Source of the DNA: Schistocerca nitens
Lineage: Eukaryota > Arthropoda > Insecta > Orthoptera > Acrididae
DNA: 64,000 nt
Direction of reading: 5' to 3'
Assembly: GCF_023898315.1 (NCBI RefSeq)
Contig: NC_064619.1
Location: forward strand, 484,137,376 to 484,201,375
In this document: piece after piece, positions 1 to 10,849 of the stretch
Numbering within the stretch: the first letter of the stretch is position 1
Layout: every line of letters starts with the position of its first letter
The notes under the pieces: model-generated
Seen by the model: the letters and a program-made list of their open reading frames with translations, nothing else
What the model was told of the DNA's origin: nothing
Database searches by the model: none
Translations under genes and position numbers: made by a program

Positions 1-311
1 GCTGATGTCTCGTCTCCAGACACGACTGGTCTTTGGGGCTCAATCCGAAGCGGTATTGTAGAATGGTGAGTCCCGATTCTGAGCCCCGATGACCAACGAA
101 GACGAGGCTGCGTACGCCCCGAACAGCTGTGCGATACCAACCTGACTCTAGCCCGCCACACGGCCCAGCAACCAGGGTTGATGGTCTGGAGTGATATTTC
201 TTTTGATAGCAGGGTCACTTTGGTTGTCATCCGCGGCGACATTACTTCACTGCAGCATATCGACGATATTCTGCGCCCCATTTCATTACCCTTCATGATA
301 AGCCATCCTGG

Positions 312-514
312 ACTGGGCGGCTGGTCCCGGCGGCGGTTCGCGTCCTCCTTCGGGCATGGGTGTATGCGTTTGTCCTTTGGCTAATTTAGGTTAAGTAGTG
401 TGTAAGTTAAGGTACTGATGACCTTAGTAGTTAAGTCCCATAAGATTTCACACGCATTTAAACTTTTTTTAATTTATTTTTTATTTTATTTATTTATTTA
501 TTTATTTTTTATTG
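312..514 (+). mobile_element. tRNA-derived SINE (type B), 5'-truncated, inserted in Tc1
   Basis: The 13-bp duplication 'taagccatcctgg' occurs at 299-311 and 515-527, on either side of the insert. The body starts within the tRNA-like head ('ggtcccggcgg.ggttcg'), followed by the tail 'gtccttt.gctaatttagg', 'gtactgatgacc', 'aagtcccataagatttcac', and ends in a TTTA-rich microsatellite. A second copy of this type lies at 34691-34835. The duplication makes it a retroposition event younger than the surrounding transposon. Confidence 0.85.
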
Positions 515-607
515 TAAGCCATCCTGGGCTTGCATTTCGACCGGCACGCACACGGCGAGAGTTTATACTGCTTGTCTTGGTGCATATCAAACCCTACCTT
601 GGCCAGT

Positions 608-1290
608 TGTAAGCAGGCTGTTTAGGTTTTTATGTTGGTAACGCCACGTAGCGCTCTGTAGTAAAATCGCTGACTGCTCTGTGTTCAGTCTGTGGCTGGT
701 TGGACTCGTTGTAGGAAGTCATTCGCCAGTGTAGTGTTGGGAAGTTGGATGTGAACAGGCGTAGCGTTGGGCAGTTGTAGGTGAGACGCCAGCAGGGGTG
801 GATATTGGGGTAGAAATGCCAGGGTTCTGAGATGTTAATATGAGTGGATGATCTAGACATGTGTCCGTCAGAAAAAGGAACTATATTATGAGTTTTGAAT
901 ATTATTAAGTTAAAGACATTGTTTGTTCTCTATCAAAATCTGATAACTACATGCCCATCAGTAGTTAGTGCCTTCAGTAGATAGAATCTTTTATTTAGCT
1001 GGCAGGATTGGCGCTCACTGTATTGCAGTATTTCGAGTAACGAAGATTTTGGTGAGGTATTTGATTAATGAAGGGTTTAGGTTATTGTTAGACAGTGCTG
1101 TTCCTTTGTGAGGATTATTGAAAGTCAGATTGCGTTGCACTAAAATATTGTGCGTCACTATAGAAATGATCAGAATAAGTAAAGAGAAAACTGTATCAGT
1201 ACGTTCACTTTCACTCTGGAGTTTGAGAATCAAGTAACGTAGACGTTTTACTAGCACAGTCGTTCTTTTAATACAAAAAGGGAAGTTTCA
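608..1290 (+). mobile_element. Solo LTR (683 bp) inserted in Tc1
   Basis: The segment begins TGTAAGCAGGCTG and ends GGAAGTTTCA (TG...CA). It is flanked by the 4-bp repeat CAGT at 604-607 and 1291-1294, and removing it restores the continuity of the Tc1 sequence. A related 340-bp piece lies in reverse orientation at 26276-26617. TG...CA ends, a short duplication and no internal coding region are the hallmarks of a solo LTR left by LTR-LTR recombination. The 4-bp duplication fits a Gypsy-type integrase, but the family is not identified. An alternative is a non-LTR repeat that happens to have TG/CA ends. Confidence 0.65.
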
Positions 1291-1852
1291 CAGTAAGGCC
1301 GCCGGATCTCTTCCCAGTTGAGGACGTTTGGAGCATCATGAGCAGGGTCCACCAACCACCTCGGGAGGACATTCAACGTCTCTGTTAATCAGTGCCAAGA
1401 CGAATAACTACTTGCGTAAGACCTAGAGTTGGATCAACATGTTGCTGGCCTGCTCAATTCTTGAAGCTCTTTCTCTTGATTAAAATATCCAAATTTTGTG
1501 GAACTGTAATCATTTGTTTGTCTCTACAAGTACACCACATCTACTGATTTCCGTCTCATTCATACTTCGGTCGTATTGAGCCTTTTTGTGTCACAGAGTG
1601 TAGTATATGGCAGTTTGTTTGATCATGAGTTGCAATTTTGATTGTCAACATTGTAGTTTGACTCTCATAAACATTTCAACCATCAAAGCTATAGAGGTAT
1701 CATATTCTTCCCCTTTGAACATACGAAATTCTGCCAAAAATCCAATTGAGCCCGTATATTCCTAAACACGAAGTCTGTTGTCTCTGGACAAAATGCCTCG
1801 AGGACTGTGTGAATACCCTTCTATCTACCTGTCTTTGCGATACCAGTTATCG

Positions 1853-2267
1853 GGCCGGCCGGAGTGGCCGAGCGGTTCTAGGCGCTACAAATGGTTCAAA
1901 TGGCTCTGAGCACTATGGGACTTAACTGCTGAGGTCACCAGTACCCTAGAACTTAGAACTACTTAAACCTAACTAACCTAAGGCCATCACACACATCCAT
2001 GCCCGAGGCAGGATTCGAACCTGCGACCGTAGCGGTCGCGCGGTTCCAGACTGTAGCGCCTAGCCGGCCGAAGTGATCGAGCGGTTCTAGGCGCTACAGT
2101 CTGGAACCATGCGACCGCTACGGTCGCAGGTTCGAATCCTGCCTCGGGCATGGATGTGTGTGATGTCCTTAGGTTAGTTAGGTTTAAGTAGTTCTAAGTT
2201 CTAGGGGACGGATGACCTCAGAAGTTAAGTCCCATAGTGTTCAGAGCCATTTGAACCATTATTGAAT
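1853..2267 (+). mobile_element. Composite SINE A: + copy containing an inverted SINE
   Basis: The outer 9-bp repeat 'cagttatcg' (1844-1852 and 2268-2276) brackets the whole block. Parts 1853-1888 and 2064-2267 are + strand SINE A (head 'ccggccg.agtg..cgagcgg', box B 'ggttcgaatcc' near 2130, tail to 'gagccatttgaacc'). Positions 1889-2063 are a reversed, 5'-truncated SINE A. The first 36 bp are repeated with three differences at 2064, which is more than a clean target duplication would give. Either the nested insertion is old or a template switch made the inverted pair. Confidence 0.8.
1889..2063 (-). mobile_element. SINE A copy nested in another SINE A
   Basis: The reverse complement reads from 'ctaggcgctacagtctgg' through box B to the 'gagccatttgaaccattt' tail, so the first ~35 bp of the tRNA-like head are missing. 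It lies between two + strand pieces of the same family. Confidence 0.8.
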
Positions 2268-2276
2268 CAGTTATCG

Positions 2277-3404
2277 TATCTGATTTCTGTGAGAGACATT
2301 GCCTGCAACGTTCCGTAAATATACATTCAGCACCATTACCTTTGCAATTATACTGATCTGTGGTAATATACCTGAAACAAGTGTGGTAACATAAAGTAAT
2401 AATTACAGTGATACGCTCCAGAAAGCAGCGCAACAAACACTGCTCTATTGCGGTGTTTAAAGGGTTGTGTCTGCTACCGGCAGACGCGAAATGTCGACGG
2501 TGGTGCTGCTCTGCGGTAGGACGAAGGAACTGCCGGCACACATCGCCTCGCCCGGCCGTGAGGCTGAGTCGAGATGACGCTTCAGTTGGACTGAATGTAT
2601 AACGTCAAAGTGACACTTAAAATGAAAATAAAGCACTTTATCACATGAAGATTTACACGCAAGACCAAACTGCGTTGCTACATAATAAAATATTCCATCT
2701 CGAAAGCCGTAGAATCCTCCGTTCGCCGCAGGACTGATGAGGACTGAACTAAAAGAATAATTTTTAGGGGAAGATGTGCTGCATCACTGTTGGGAAATAT
2801 AACATTGTCACAGCTAAGGTTGTGGGAGGTGAGTTCTCACTTGCAGCTCGCTGGTCAGTATATATGCAGTGCCGAGAATAGAGCAGCCAACGATCACGAC
2901 TACAGTCTCTGCTAGTCTTCTCTGAAGGTAGTTAACGTCTGCAGTTACGCGTTCAATGCACTACAGCAGTTTACTTTGTAGCCAGGGCATACATTGGAGC
3001 GGACTGTTTGCTCTCGGGTAGCTGTTTTGGCAAGCTGAGCTGAGGACCAGTTAATTTTGGCAAAGGTTAGGAACAGCTACCAGAGCAGCAACTGCTGAAA
3101 GAGACTGGGGATGTAAACTCGTAAATCCAGCCGGTAGCTCACACCGCACGTGTACGTTGCAACATCTGGGGTACCTAGTAGCTGTCAGCATCGTACTGCG
3201 CCGAAAACGGCACAGCATTTTTCATCGCTAGCCGCACTCAGCGCAGTTGCGAAATGTGAGAACTCTGTGCTTGGAGTTGTAGCATTCATTCCACGGCCGC
3301 AGCAGTATTTCCGGGCAACGTTGAGACTGATACGCTGACAACATTCTCTCAGTCGCCTGACACACGCTTATAGGAGCTGAATTCTCGGTGGTGAAAGTTT
3401 TCAT
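2277..3404. other. Unassigned; TATA-like block near 2862
   Basis: No coding region or known repeat recognised. Around 2855-2930 a 'tatatatgcag' box is followed about 60 bp later by 'cagtctctgc', in moderately GC-rich sequence. This resembles a promoter or part of an LTR, but nothing downstream confirms a gene. Confidence 0.25.
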
Positions 3405-3700
3405 CGGCACCATTCGGCCGGAAAAAAGGAAAAACAAATAATTGGTGTACAATTCCTGATCACTATGATCACCAGATTCTACGTTAAAGCATGGGGTAAA
3501 CCAAAACTGTCCGCAGTTTCTCACAGAGTAAGAGTTGGTGAGAATACTAACGGCACCATTCGGCCGGAAAAAAGGAAAAACAAATAATTGGTGTACAATT
3601 CCTGATCACTATGATCACCAGATTCTACGTTAAAGCATGGGGTAAACCAAAACTGTCCGCAGTTTCTCACAGAGTAAGAGTTGGTGAGAATACTAACGGC
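3405..3700. repeat. 146-bp tandem duplication
   Basis: 'cggcaccattcggccggaa...' starts at 3405 and again at 3551. The two 146-bp copies look identical as far as I can compare them, so the duplication is recent. The second copy runs into a stretch (about 3697-3780) whose + frame encodes a strongly hydrophobic segment, and a Tc1-like element then interrupts it at 3782. No known protein is recognised. Confidence 0.9.
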
Positions 3701-3783
3701 GATTGGTCTGTCGTTTGGGATCGTAACTGTGGTTTTCATCTCAGTTCTCTTCGTTGCTGGAACTTTCCTAACGCTGAAAGCTA

Positions 3784-5129
3784 CACTACTGTCCATTAAA
3801 ATTGCTACACCACAAGACGACGTACTACAGACGCGAAAATTTAACCGACAGGAACAAGATGCTGTGATATGCAAATGATTAGCTTTTCAGAGCATTCAAC
3901 CATAGATGGCGCCGGTGGCGACATCTACAACGTGCTGACATGAGGAAAGTTTGCAACCGATTTCTCATACACAAACAGCAGTTGACCGGCGTTGACTGGT
4001 GAAACGTTGTTGCGATGGCTCGTGTAAGCAGCAGAAATGCATACCATCACGTTTCCAACTTTGATAAAGGTCGGATTGTAGCCTATCGCGATTGTGGTTT
4101 ACCGTATCGCGAGATTGCTGCTCGCTGTTAGCAGAATATGGATTCGGTGGGTTCGCGAGGGTAATACGGAAGGCCGTGCTGGATCCCAACGGCATCGTAT
4201 CACTAGCAGTCGAGATGACAGGCATCTTATCCGGAAGGTTGTTACGGATCGTGCAGCCACGTCTCGATCCCTGAGTCAACAGATGGTGACGTTTGCAAGA
4301 CAACAACCATCTGCACGAACAGTTCCACGACGTTTCCAGCAGCATGGACTATCAGCTCGGAGACCATGGCTGCGGTAGCCTTGACGCTGCATCACACACA
4401 GGAGCGCCTGCGATGATGTACTCAACGACGAACATGGGTGCACGAATGGCAAAACGTCATTTTTTCGGATGAATCGAGGTTCTGTTTACAGCATCATGAT
4501 GGTCGCATCCGCGATTGGCGTCATCGCGGTGAATGCACATTGGAAGCGTGTATTCGTCATCGCCATACTGGCGTGATCGTATGGGGTGCCATTGGTTACA
4601 CGTCTCGGTCACCTCTTGTTCGCATTGACGGCACTTTGAGCAGTGGACTTTACATTTCAGATGTGTTACGACCCGTGGCCCTACCCTTCATTCGATCCCT
4701 GCGAAACCCTACATTTCAGCAGGATAATGCACGACCGCATGTTGCAGGTCCTGTACGGGCTTTTCTGGATACAGTAAATGTTCGACTTCTGCCCAGTCCA
4801 GCACATTCTCCAGATCTCTTACCAATTGAAAATGTCTGGTCAATGGTGGCCCAGCAAGTGGCTCGTCACAATACGGCAGTCACTACTCTTGATGAACTGT
4901 AGTATCGCATGGGCAGCTGTACCTGTACACGCTATCCAAGCTCTGTTTGACTCAATACCCAGGCGTATGAAGGCCGTTATTACGGCCAGTTGTGGTTGTT
5001 CTAGGTACTGATTTCTCTGGATCTATGCACCCAAATTGCGTGAAAATCTAATCACACGTCAGCTCTAGTATAATATATTTGTCCAATCTGCATTTCTTCT
5101 TGGTGTAGCAATTATAATGGCCAGTAGTG
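3784..5129 (+). mobile_element. Tc1-like transposon, TIR-complete, 1346 bp
   Basis: Inverted ends read 'cactactg.ccatta.aatt' and 'gctacacca' on the left, matched in reverse at about 5095-5129, with TA at 3782-3783 and 5130-5131 as the expected Tc1/mariner target duplication. The length fits the 1.3-1.6 kb usual for Tc1 elements. It contains one transposase pseudogene. Its ends are well kept, so it could in principle be mobilised by a related transposase, but its own is dead. Confidence 0.9.
4015..5011 (+). pseudogene. Tc1-like DD34E transposase, inactivated
   Basis: Cut-and-paste transposase of the IS630-Tc1-mariner superfamily. The ATG at 4015 opens 'MARVSSRNAYHHVSNFDKGR', whose N-terminal helix-turn-helix ('GRIVAYRDCGLPYREIAAR') is cut by a stop near 4129. 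Reading then shifts frame through a paired-like HTH region to another stop near 4378. The catalytic domain is open from 4438 to 4902: first Asp in 'NVIFSDESRF', second in 'FQQDNARPH', and Glu in 'SPDLLPIENVW'. I count 34 residues between the second Asp and the Glu, which defines DD34E. A last frameshift places the C-terminus ('IPRRMKAVI') at about 4900-5011. At least two frameshifts and two stops make it non-functional, although all three catalytic residues survive. Confidence 0.88.
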
Positions 5130-5131
5130 TA

Positions 5132-5457
5132 TATACCCAATCTCAATTCAAACCAGCCGTTTACGAGCAATGGACTTTGAGTAACCCAGACACTATTTTC
5201 TATCTACTTTCGCAGCGTCAAGTCAGTCTGTGAATCCCTCCTACTTTGCAAACAACAGGCAACTTACAGATTCGAGTAGCGGTTTAGCACACGATATTGC
5301 TTTTTTTCATTTTGATTTCCATTACTCCAGTGTTCTGTACAACTAGGGCAGTGCCTGAGGACGTGCTGTACAGAAGTACCATCTATTTGCAATTAAAACA
5401 TATATTATCATTCATAGGAAAATCGCAAGTGAAGTAAGGAGGGAGGGAGGAACAGTC
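5132..5457. other. Unassigned spacer
   Basis: No gene or repeat recognised between the Tc1-like element and the microsatellite. Confidence 0.4.
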
Positions 5458-5487
5458 AGACAGAGAGAGAGAGAGAGAGAGAGACAG

Positions 5488-5563
<76 letters not shown>
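5458..5563. repeat. Compound microsatellite (GA)n-(TA)n
   Basis: A 'gagaga' run (about 5463-5484) is followed by an uninterrupted 'tatata' run of roughly 70 bp to about 5562. Open frames across it are only simple repeats (Tyr-Ile, Ser-Leu). Confidence 0.97.
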
Positions 5564-5565
<2 letters not shown>

Positions 5566-7596
5566 CACAGTACAAAATTTTGTGTAACTGGGGCTCTGTG
5601 TGGTCTTGTCATATACGTAGAGAACCACAAGCCCACTACATCTATGAGATTTTTTTTTTCAAGGTGCAATGCGTCATGAAATTAAAACCACAGTGAAAAT
5701 CCTGTGAAACAGCGCAGATGCGTTGCGTTGTGTCTCTAGTATGCCCGTCGATCGCTTCACGACGTACTTTTCAATTCGCGGGGCACAATGCTACTAAAAA
5801 TGTCGAAGTCTGAGCGGCGTCTATGTAAAGAAGGTACAGCTAAATATTGAAAATAAAACATTCTTGATTTACACAGTGGTTTCCATTTCGCGACCGATCA
5901 GAACTTGGAGAAAAAAAAGAAAGCCCTCGTTATGAATAATGTACCATAGTATTAGCCTAAAGTTACCTACTTAAAGAAGCATGCTACGTGAGAAAGACTA
6001 CAATTTTCTAGTAAAAATATCGCATAGATGTCCGTGTTTCAGTGAAAGTCGTATTGAGATTGATACACAAATTGTCGGTATGTTTCACTTACTGGATTGT
6101 GGTAGTTTGCACGCCATCTGGGTGGAGTTTCCATTTTGGAAGTCTGTTGACTCCAGAAAATAAAAAGCTCTCACTTCAGTGGCTACATTCTGTCCGTTAC
6201 GTGTTACCACAGTCTTCATGGTCTGCCGTTTGTCATAATTAATATCTCTGGAAGTTGTATGGGCAGATATTGATGCAGCCTTAGTGTTTCCGAACTACGT
6301 CATCAGTGATGTCACTGGAGCTACTGCTAACTCATGAACATTCCTGTCACATCCGCACAACTCTTAGCAGTTTCTCACGTTTCTTCACTCGTATAGCCAA
6401 CGTGCTCATGTTAATAGTTCCATACATCATTCACATCTAGTATTTAGCAGTGCAGCTCCTTATGGGATATAATATTCATCACGTTATCAATATCGACGCA
6501 TTTCTTGTTATTCCTGAAGTTCACTATTATATATGCCTTTGTTTCAGATATGATAATCTCTTCTCGGTAACACTAGTAATACCTTCGTTCCGTAACGATC
6601 TTCTAGCTAGAAGATAACAAGTAAGAAACTTATCGAAACTTCGCTCCGAAACGAACATACTACTAAGACGATTGTTCCAGAAGAATTTATCAGCACAATT
6701 CGCCGAGAAAGCTTGTACCTGACATATTGAAGAATTTGTTCCGGTGTGTTACACACCAAACATACAGGTTTCTGTAGGATGCTTAACACTTTTTTCCAAT
6801 TCTGACGTTATGGACATCGGCATTATTAAGATTCTGAACTTTCCTGATTCACTGCTCTGTGATCAACATCTCAATCGCTGTAACGGCGATGGCAGTAGCC
6901 GTAGGAACTGGAAGGGAATGTTTCTTTACTTAAACGGAATACGTTTCTTGCACACATGTATGTACAGTAGTCATAAATGTGGCAGGGTAGTAAATTAATC
7001 GTCGTATAAAATACGCTCCACCTCTGCAGCTCTCAATGACCAATTCTTACGAGTCGCTGTTGATGGGGTTCGGAGTCATCCTGTTTAAGAGCGGTAAGTG
7101 TGTCAACAGCAAGCAGCAGTAACGCATCTGAAACAAGTAAAATTGTGGAATAAAACAAAAGAAGTGTTATTACCAAAGTAATTTCAACCTTAAATTGATA
7201 CCTAATTTGTTTCTTAGCAAAATGCCGTTATTTGTGATATAAGAAACATAAATACAAATCTATCCATACTACAACCTATCACTATTGTTTTATCTACATG
7301 AAACCCACAAATAATCGTGTGTCTTTTCATATGCATCGCGTAACGGAGCACCAAAATTTAATTTTCACTTGAGAGCACAAGTTGTGTCCAGGATTTGTCC
7401 TAATTTTTAGTTTCTGAGTTTTGAGAAACTTCGTCTTTACTGGCCTCAGTTGGTATACAGCCCAAATCCAGCTCACAGTGACAATTAAGACTAATTATTG
7501 CATCAGACCCAGCATAGAAATTTCATCTTTACACTACTGATTGACAGCCACGTACAAAGTTGGAAATCTGTTGTAATAGAAATTAATGGCTGAAAA
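5564..7596. other. Unassigned AT-rich region
   Basis: I see no credible gene. There is a perfect 18-bp palindrome ATCTTCTAGCTAGAAGAT at 6598-6615. A moderately GC-rich patch near 5710-5830 ('gtatgcccgtcgatcgc') might be an old element end. Short open frames have no recognisable domain. Confidence 0.35.
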
Positions 7597-7797
7597 AAAT
7601 GGTTCAAATGGTCTGAGCACTATGGGACTCAATTTCTAAGGTCATTAGTCCCCTAGAACGTAGAACTTTAAAAAAAACCTAACTAACCTAAGGACATCAC
7701 ACACATCCATGCCCGAGGCAGGATTCGAACCTGCGACCGTAGCGGTCTCGCGGTTCCAGACTGCAGCGCCTAGAACCGCACGGCCACTTCGGCCGGC
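7597..7797 (-). mobile_element. SINE A
   Basis: Full-length reverse copy, from the 'aaatggttcaaatgg' tail at the left to the tRNA-like head 'ccggccgaagtggcc' at the right. Box B ('ggttcgaatcc' in reverse) lies near 7725. A short possible duplication 'tggct' occurs at 7587-7591 and 7798-7802. Confidence 0.9.
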
Positions 7798-7802
7798 TGG
7801 CT

Positions 7803-8096
7803 TAGAAAATTTGGTTTGTTTCTACTGTGGAAAAAAGTCTTTGTTCTCCTTCTCAAAGTGCCATAAGTAAATGGAAACACAAAATAACGTACAAAAATCT
7901 ATCACAAAAAACTTAGTGTTTTTCTGAGAAAACGATTTTATCATAGACATTTCAATGTCACAGCGAAACAGTTCACGACAAAGAATGAAAATAGTGTCCT
8001 TAGAATTGGTGAACTGCTTTGAAACGCACCTCTGAACCTTTATTACTGTTTTAATCATATAATATTTGCTGTTGGGAACAAGAGTGCTGCACCGTA
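7803..8096. other. Unassigned spacer
   Basis: Between a SINE and a mariner; nothing recognised. Confidence 0.35.
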
Positions 8097-10847
8097 CAGG
8101 GTGGGTTTTTTATAGTCAGACGTCGAAATATCTCATAAACTTTGCATTGGATTAAAAACTAGAAGAATACTTTTTCAGAATCTTTAAAATTGCTATCCGG
8201 CTATACCAATGTTGACCTTCCCCTCGCTGCACCGCCACAGTGTGGGGGTGGGGAGAAGCTTATAAATATTAAATAGGAATATCCCCTTTTCATTGGAGAA
8301 TGGTATTATATGGTAAAAATACGTAAATTTTGTATGTAATATTTTTGTCGTTGCTTGATAGATGGGGCTATAGTCGACAAATAACATAACTGAGTACCAA
8401 AGCGATACTATTTCAAGAGAAAAGCATTTGTTCAGAAACATAAACACAGATTTGTGTCGCAAACGACTCAGTATTTTGCAGTTTTCTCCGTATAGCTGTT
8501 CTGACCCATTCATTCATTTATTACTGACTTTGATAGGTGTCATGTACAATTTTGGTATCTGAATTTTTAGTATCTGAATCGATTGTGAGCGAGCAGCGAT
8601 GTTGTAAGCTGTATCGCAGAAGTTAAGAAGTGAGTATATCTAAGTTGTGCAAGGGCGCAGTGGAGCAGACAAGGTTTAGATTTGGTGGAGAGAGCTGTCG
8701 AGGTTCAGCTGTGTTAGGCAAGTGAGTTAGATTTGAGAGATAGGAAAGTGTATCGTTTGTATGTTGAGAAGTTCATTAAATTTAAAATCTGCCTTGAGCA
8801 ATTTTTCTCAATAAACAAAGAAAACATAGTGTTGTCATTTAGGAGCATATTTCATTTTATTACCAACCTTTCTCTTACAATTTTTTTAATATATCATTCA
8901 ACCAAGTATTTTCGATAAACAGTTCGATTTGCAATTAACAGAGAAATCATTGCACCTCTCGAGTGCCTCTGTGTAGATACATAGTTTTGCTGTTTTAGCA
9001 TAGCGGTGCGCAAGAGAGAGCAGTGCTGCAACATGTTATCCAGATTTGCGCAGGATTGAGGTAAGGAGAAAAGATTAGGTTTTTTTAAAAATTTATTCAG
9101 TCAGGGCCAACTTATATTATTCATAGATAGTTTTTGTGATAAAATTTTGCAAAGCCAATTACTCTAGGTTTCATGTCCAAGTTATTCAGGCAGTTTATAC
9201 TGTCAAAATACATGCCGTCTAATTGCTGACTTCTACATATGAAATACTTCACTTTTCATTGCGACAAATGATTACTTTTACAGTTTAGCTTGTCTTTCAC
9301 ATTATGACAGAGTAAGTTTCATTGCGACAGTTCATTTATTATCACAGCTCAGGCTTACAATGTGAAACAGGGTACTTCACTCTAATATTTTTTATTTATT
9401 TAGATAACTTTCAACTTGATCTCATTGTCTGCACGTCATCGCTCATTTTTTAAATACATTCCTTCAAAACATTAAAATTCAGGTTATTGCGATAGAACAG
9501 AAAATTTATATCGTTTTTCATTCCAAACGGGGTATAACAACGCGCTTCTTTTTTGCCGGGTTATTCGACGGTTCTCTTTCGAGGAAACTGTGCAGCCACG
9601 AACAAGGAACCGGCGAAGATCAGATGCTGTAGAGGATAATGAAACTGCGATACTAGCTGCAGTGAATCATATAACCTTCAAATCAGCACTCGTCAGTTAA
9701 GTCGTGAATCTGTTGCCGGATTTTGAAACGTCGACAACATCGTCCTTTTCATATTTCCGTACATCAGGAACTGCATGACAATAATTTGCAGAACCTGGTA
9801 TTTTTCCAGTGGTCGCTTCTGCAAACGCAAAGAGACCGTAATTTCTCTGCACGGGTGTTCTTCTCTGACGAGTAAACGTTCACGAACCACAGTTCGATTA
9901 ATCGATAAAACATTCATTATTGGAATGTGAAGAACCCACTCGGGTTACGCCTTGTTGAACATCAGCATTCGTGTAGTGTAAATGACTGGTGTCGAGTAAT
10001 TGGTGACAAACTCAATGGTCCACTCTTTAACGATGGCACCTGAAATGATGATAACTATCGAACCTTCTTGGAGGCAGATCTTCCAGTACGGCTTGCTGAT
10101 CTTTCCTTGAACTTGAAACTATGTGGTTTCAACATGATGTCTGTCCAGCACGTTAATCTGTAGCAGTATTAGATCGCGTTTACAATCGTCGGTGGATCGG
10201 AAGAGGTGGTTTGTCCTGGCCTGTGGGATCGGCAGATCTTATCTCACCTGATTTTTGTTCGAGGGGTTACGCATGAAAATAATACTCAGCGTATTACCAA
10301 TGCATGCAAGAAGATTACACCGGAAACACTTTCCAGTTGTGTCGAATCATTTCATGTGCGGATAAGTAAGTGCATCACAGGGGGCGGTAAAATTTTTGAG
10401 CACTTATTGTGAAACAGTCCTTACAAAGAAACACACCCTTGATGAGATATTGTGTGGGGGGGATACGCCTATAAACGAAATACTATTGGTAAAAGGACAC
10501 GCCTTTAGTGAGTACCTAGTTGGTGAGGGGTGAGAGGTCACATCTCAAACAAACATTTTTCACAATTAATTATCAGTTTTTGTCAATTTCAGTGTCATTT
10601 ATGAGGCAACAAAAATGTGTTACTTACGAAAGATACGTACTTTTTCCCGTAGAATCCGAATCTACAATAAAAACGGGGTGTTTCTATTTAAAATGCAGCC
10701 TGCTGGTGGCGAAGGGGGGACGGGGCGGGTGACAATTGGTATCGCCACATAGGAGTTTGAAGAATGCTGAATAATATTTTTCTTTTTTTTAATCGGATGC
10801 GTAATTTCTGAGATATTTCGTTGTCTCAAAAAAAAAATCTCACCCTA
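8097..10847 (+). mobile_element. Mariner-like (DD41D type) transposon with ~300-bp TIRs
   Basis: The left end 'cagggtggg' follows TA (8095-8096) and the right end 'caccctA' precedes TA (10848-10849). The two ends can be aligned as inverted repeats for about 300 bp with many substitutions: 8097-8420 against 10540-10847, sharing blocks such as 'aaatatctca' and 'taaata.gaa'. A decayed transposase lies at 9545-10412. The related element at 47-58 kb is about 1.86 kb once its insertions are removed, so this copy probably carries about 0.9 kb of extra DNA between roughly 8480 and 9540. Confidence 0.75.
9545..10412 (+). pseudogene. DD41D mariner-like transposase remnant
   Basis: Fragments line up in order with the transposase at 57-58 kb: 'STRQLSRESVAGF' (helix-turn-helix region), 'HIRNCMT' near 'lhqelh', a 'FSDE' block near 9865 (first Asp), 'WFQHDVCPAR' near 10120 (second Asp), 'DLISPDF' near 10235 (third Asp), and a C-terminus 'RITNACKKITPETLSSCVES' followed by 'FEHLL'. 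Several stops and frameshifts separate them. The first ~60 residues expected of the family are missing, displaced by inserted or diverged sequence upstream of 9540. Confidence 0.7.
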
Positions 10848-10849
10848 TA

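Larger units (their letters stand above)
1..1570 (+). mobile_element. Tc1-like DNA transposon 3' half, broken by two insertions
   Basis: Three blocks (about 1-311, 515-607 and 1291-1570) read as one Tc1/mariner-superfamily sequence in + orientation. They carry the end of a DDE transposase: 'DDIL.P..LPFM', then the segment before the last catalytic residue, then a 'VEDVWSIM'-like block near 1315 in place of the family's 'PIE.VW'. The same family recurs near 42.2-42.9 kb, which confirms the order of the blocks. The 5' half lies outside the window. Stops and frameshifts occur throughout, so it cannot encode an active transposase. The interruptions are a SINE (312-514) and a solo LTR (608-1290), each flanked by its own target-site duplication. 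The 3' end near 1570 is approximate. Confidence 0.75.

Noticed and set aside
1981..2140. tRNA-Leu or tRNA-Ser gene
   Set aside because: Boxes A and B are present, but the acceptor stem does not pair and each copy continues into the SINE tail; these are SINE heads.
5383..5669. Minus-strand frames of 81-85 codons across the microsatellite
   Set aside because: They are translations of (TA)n and (GA)n runs (Tyr-Ile and Ser-Leu repeats).
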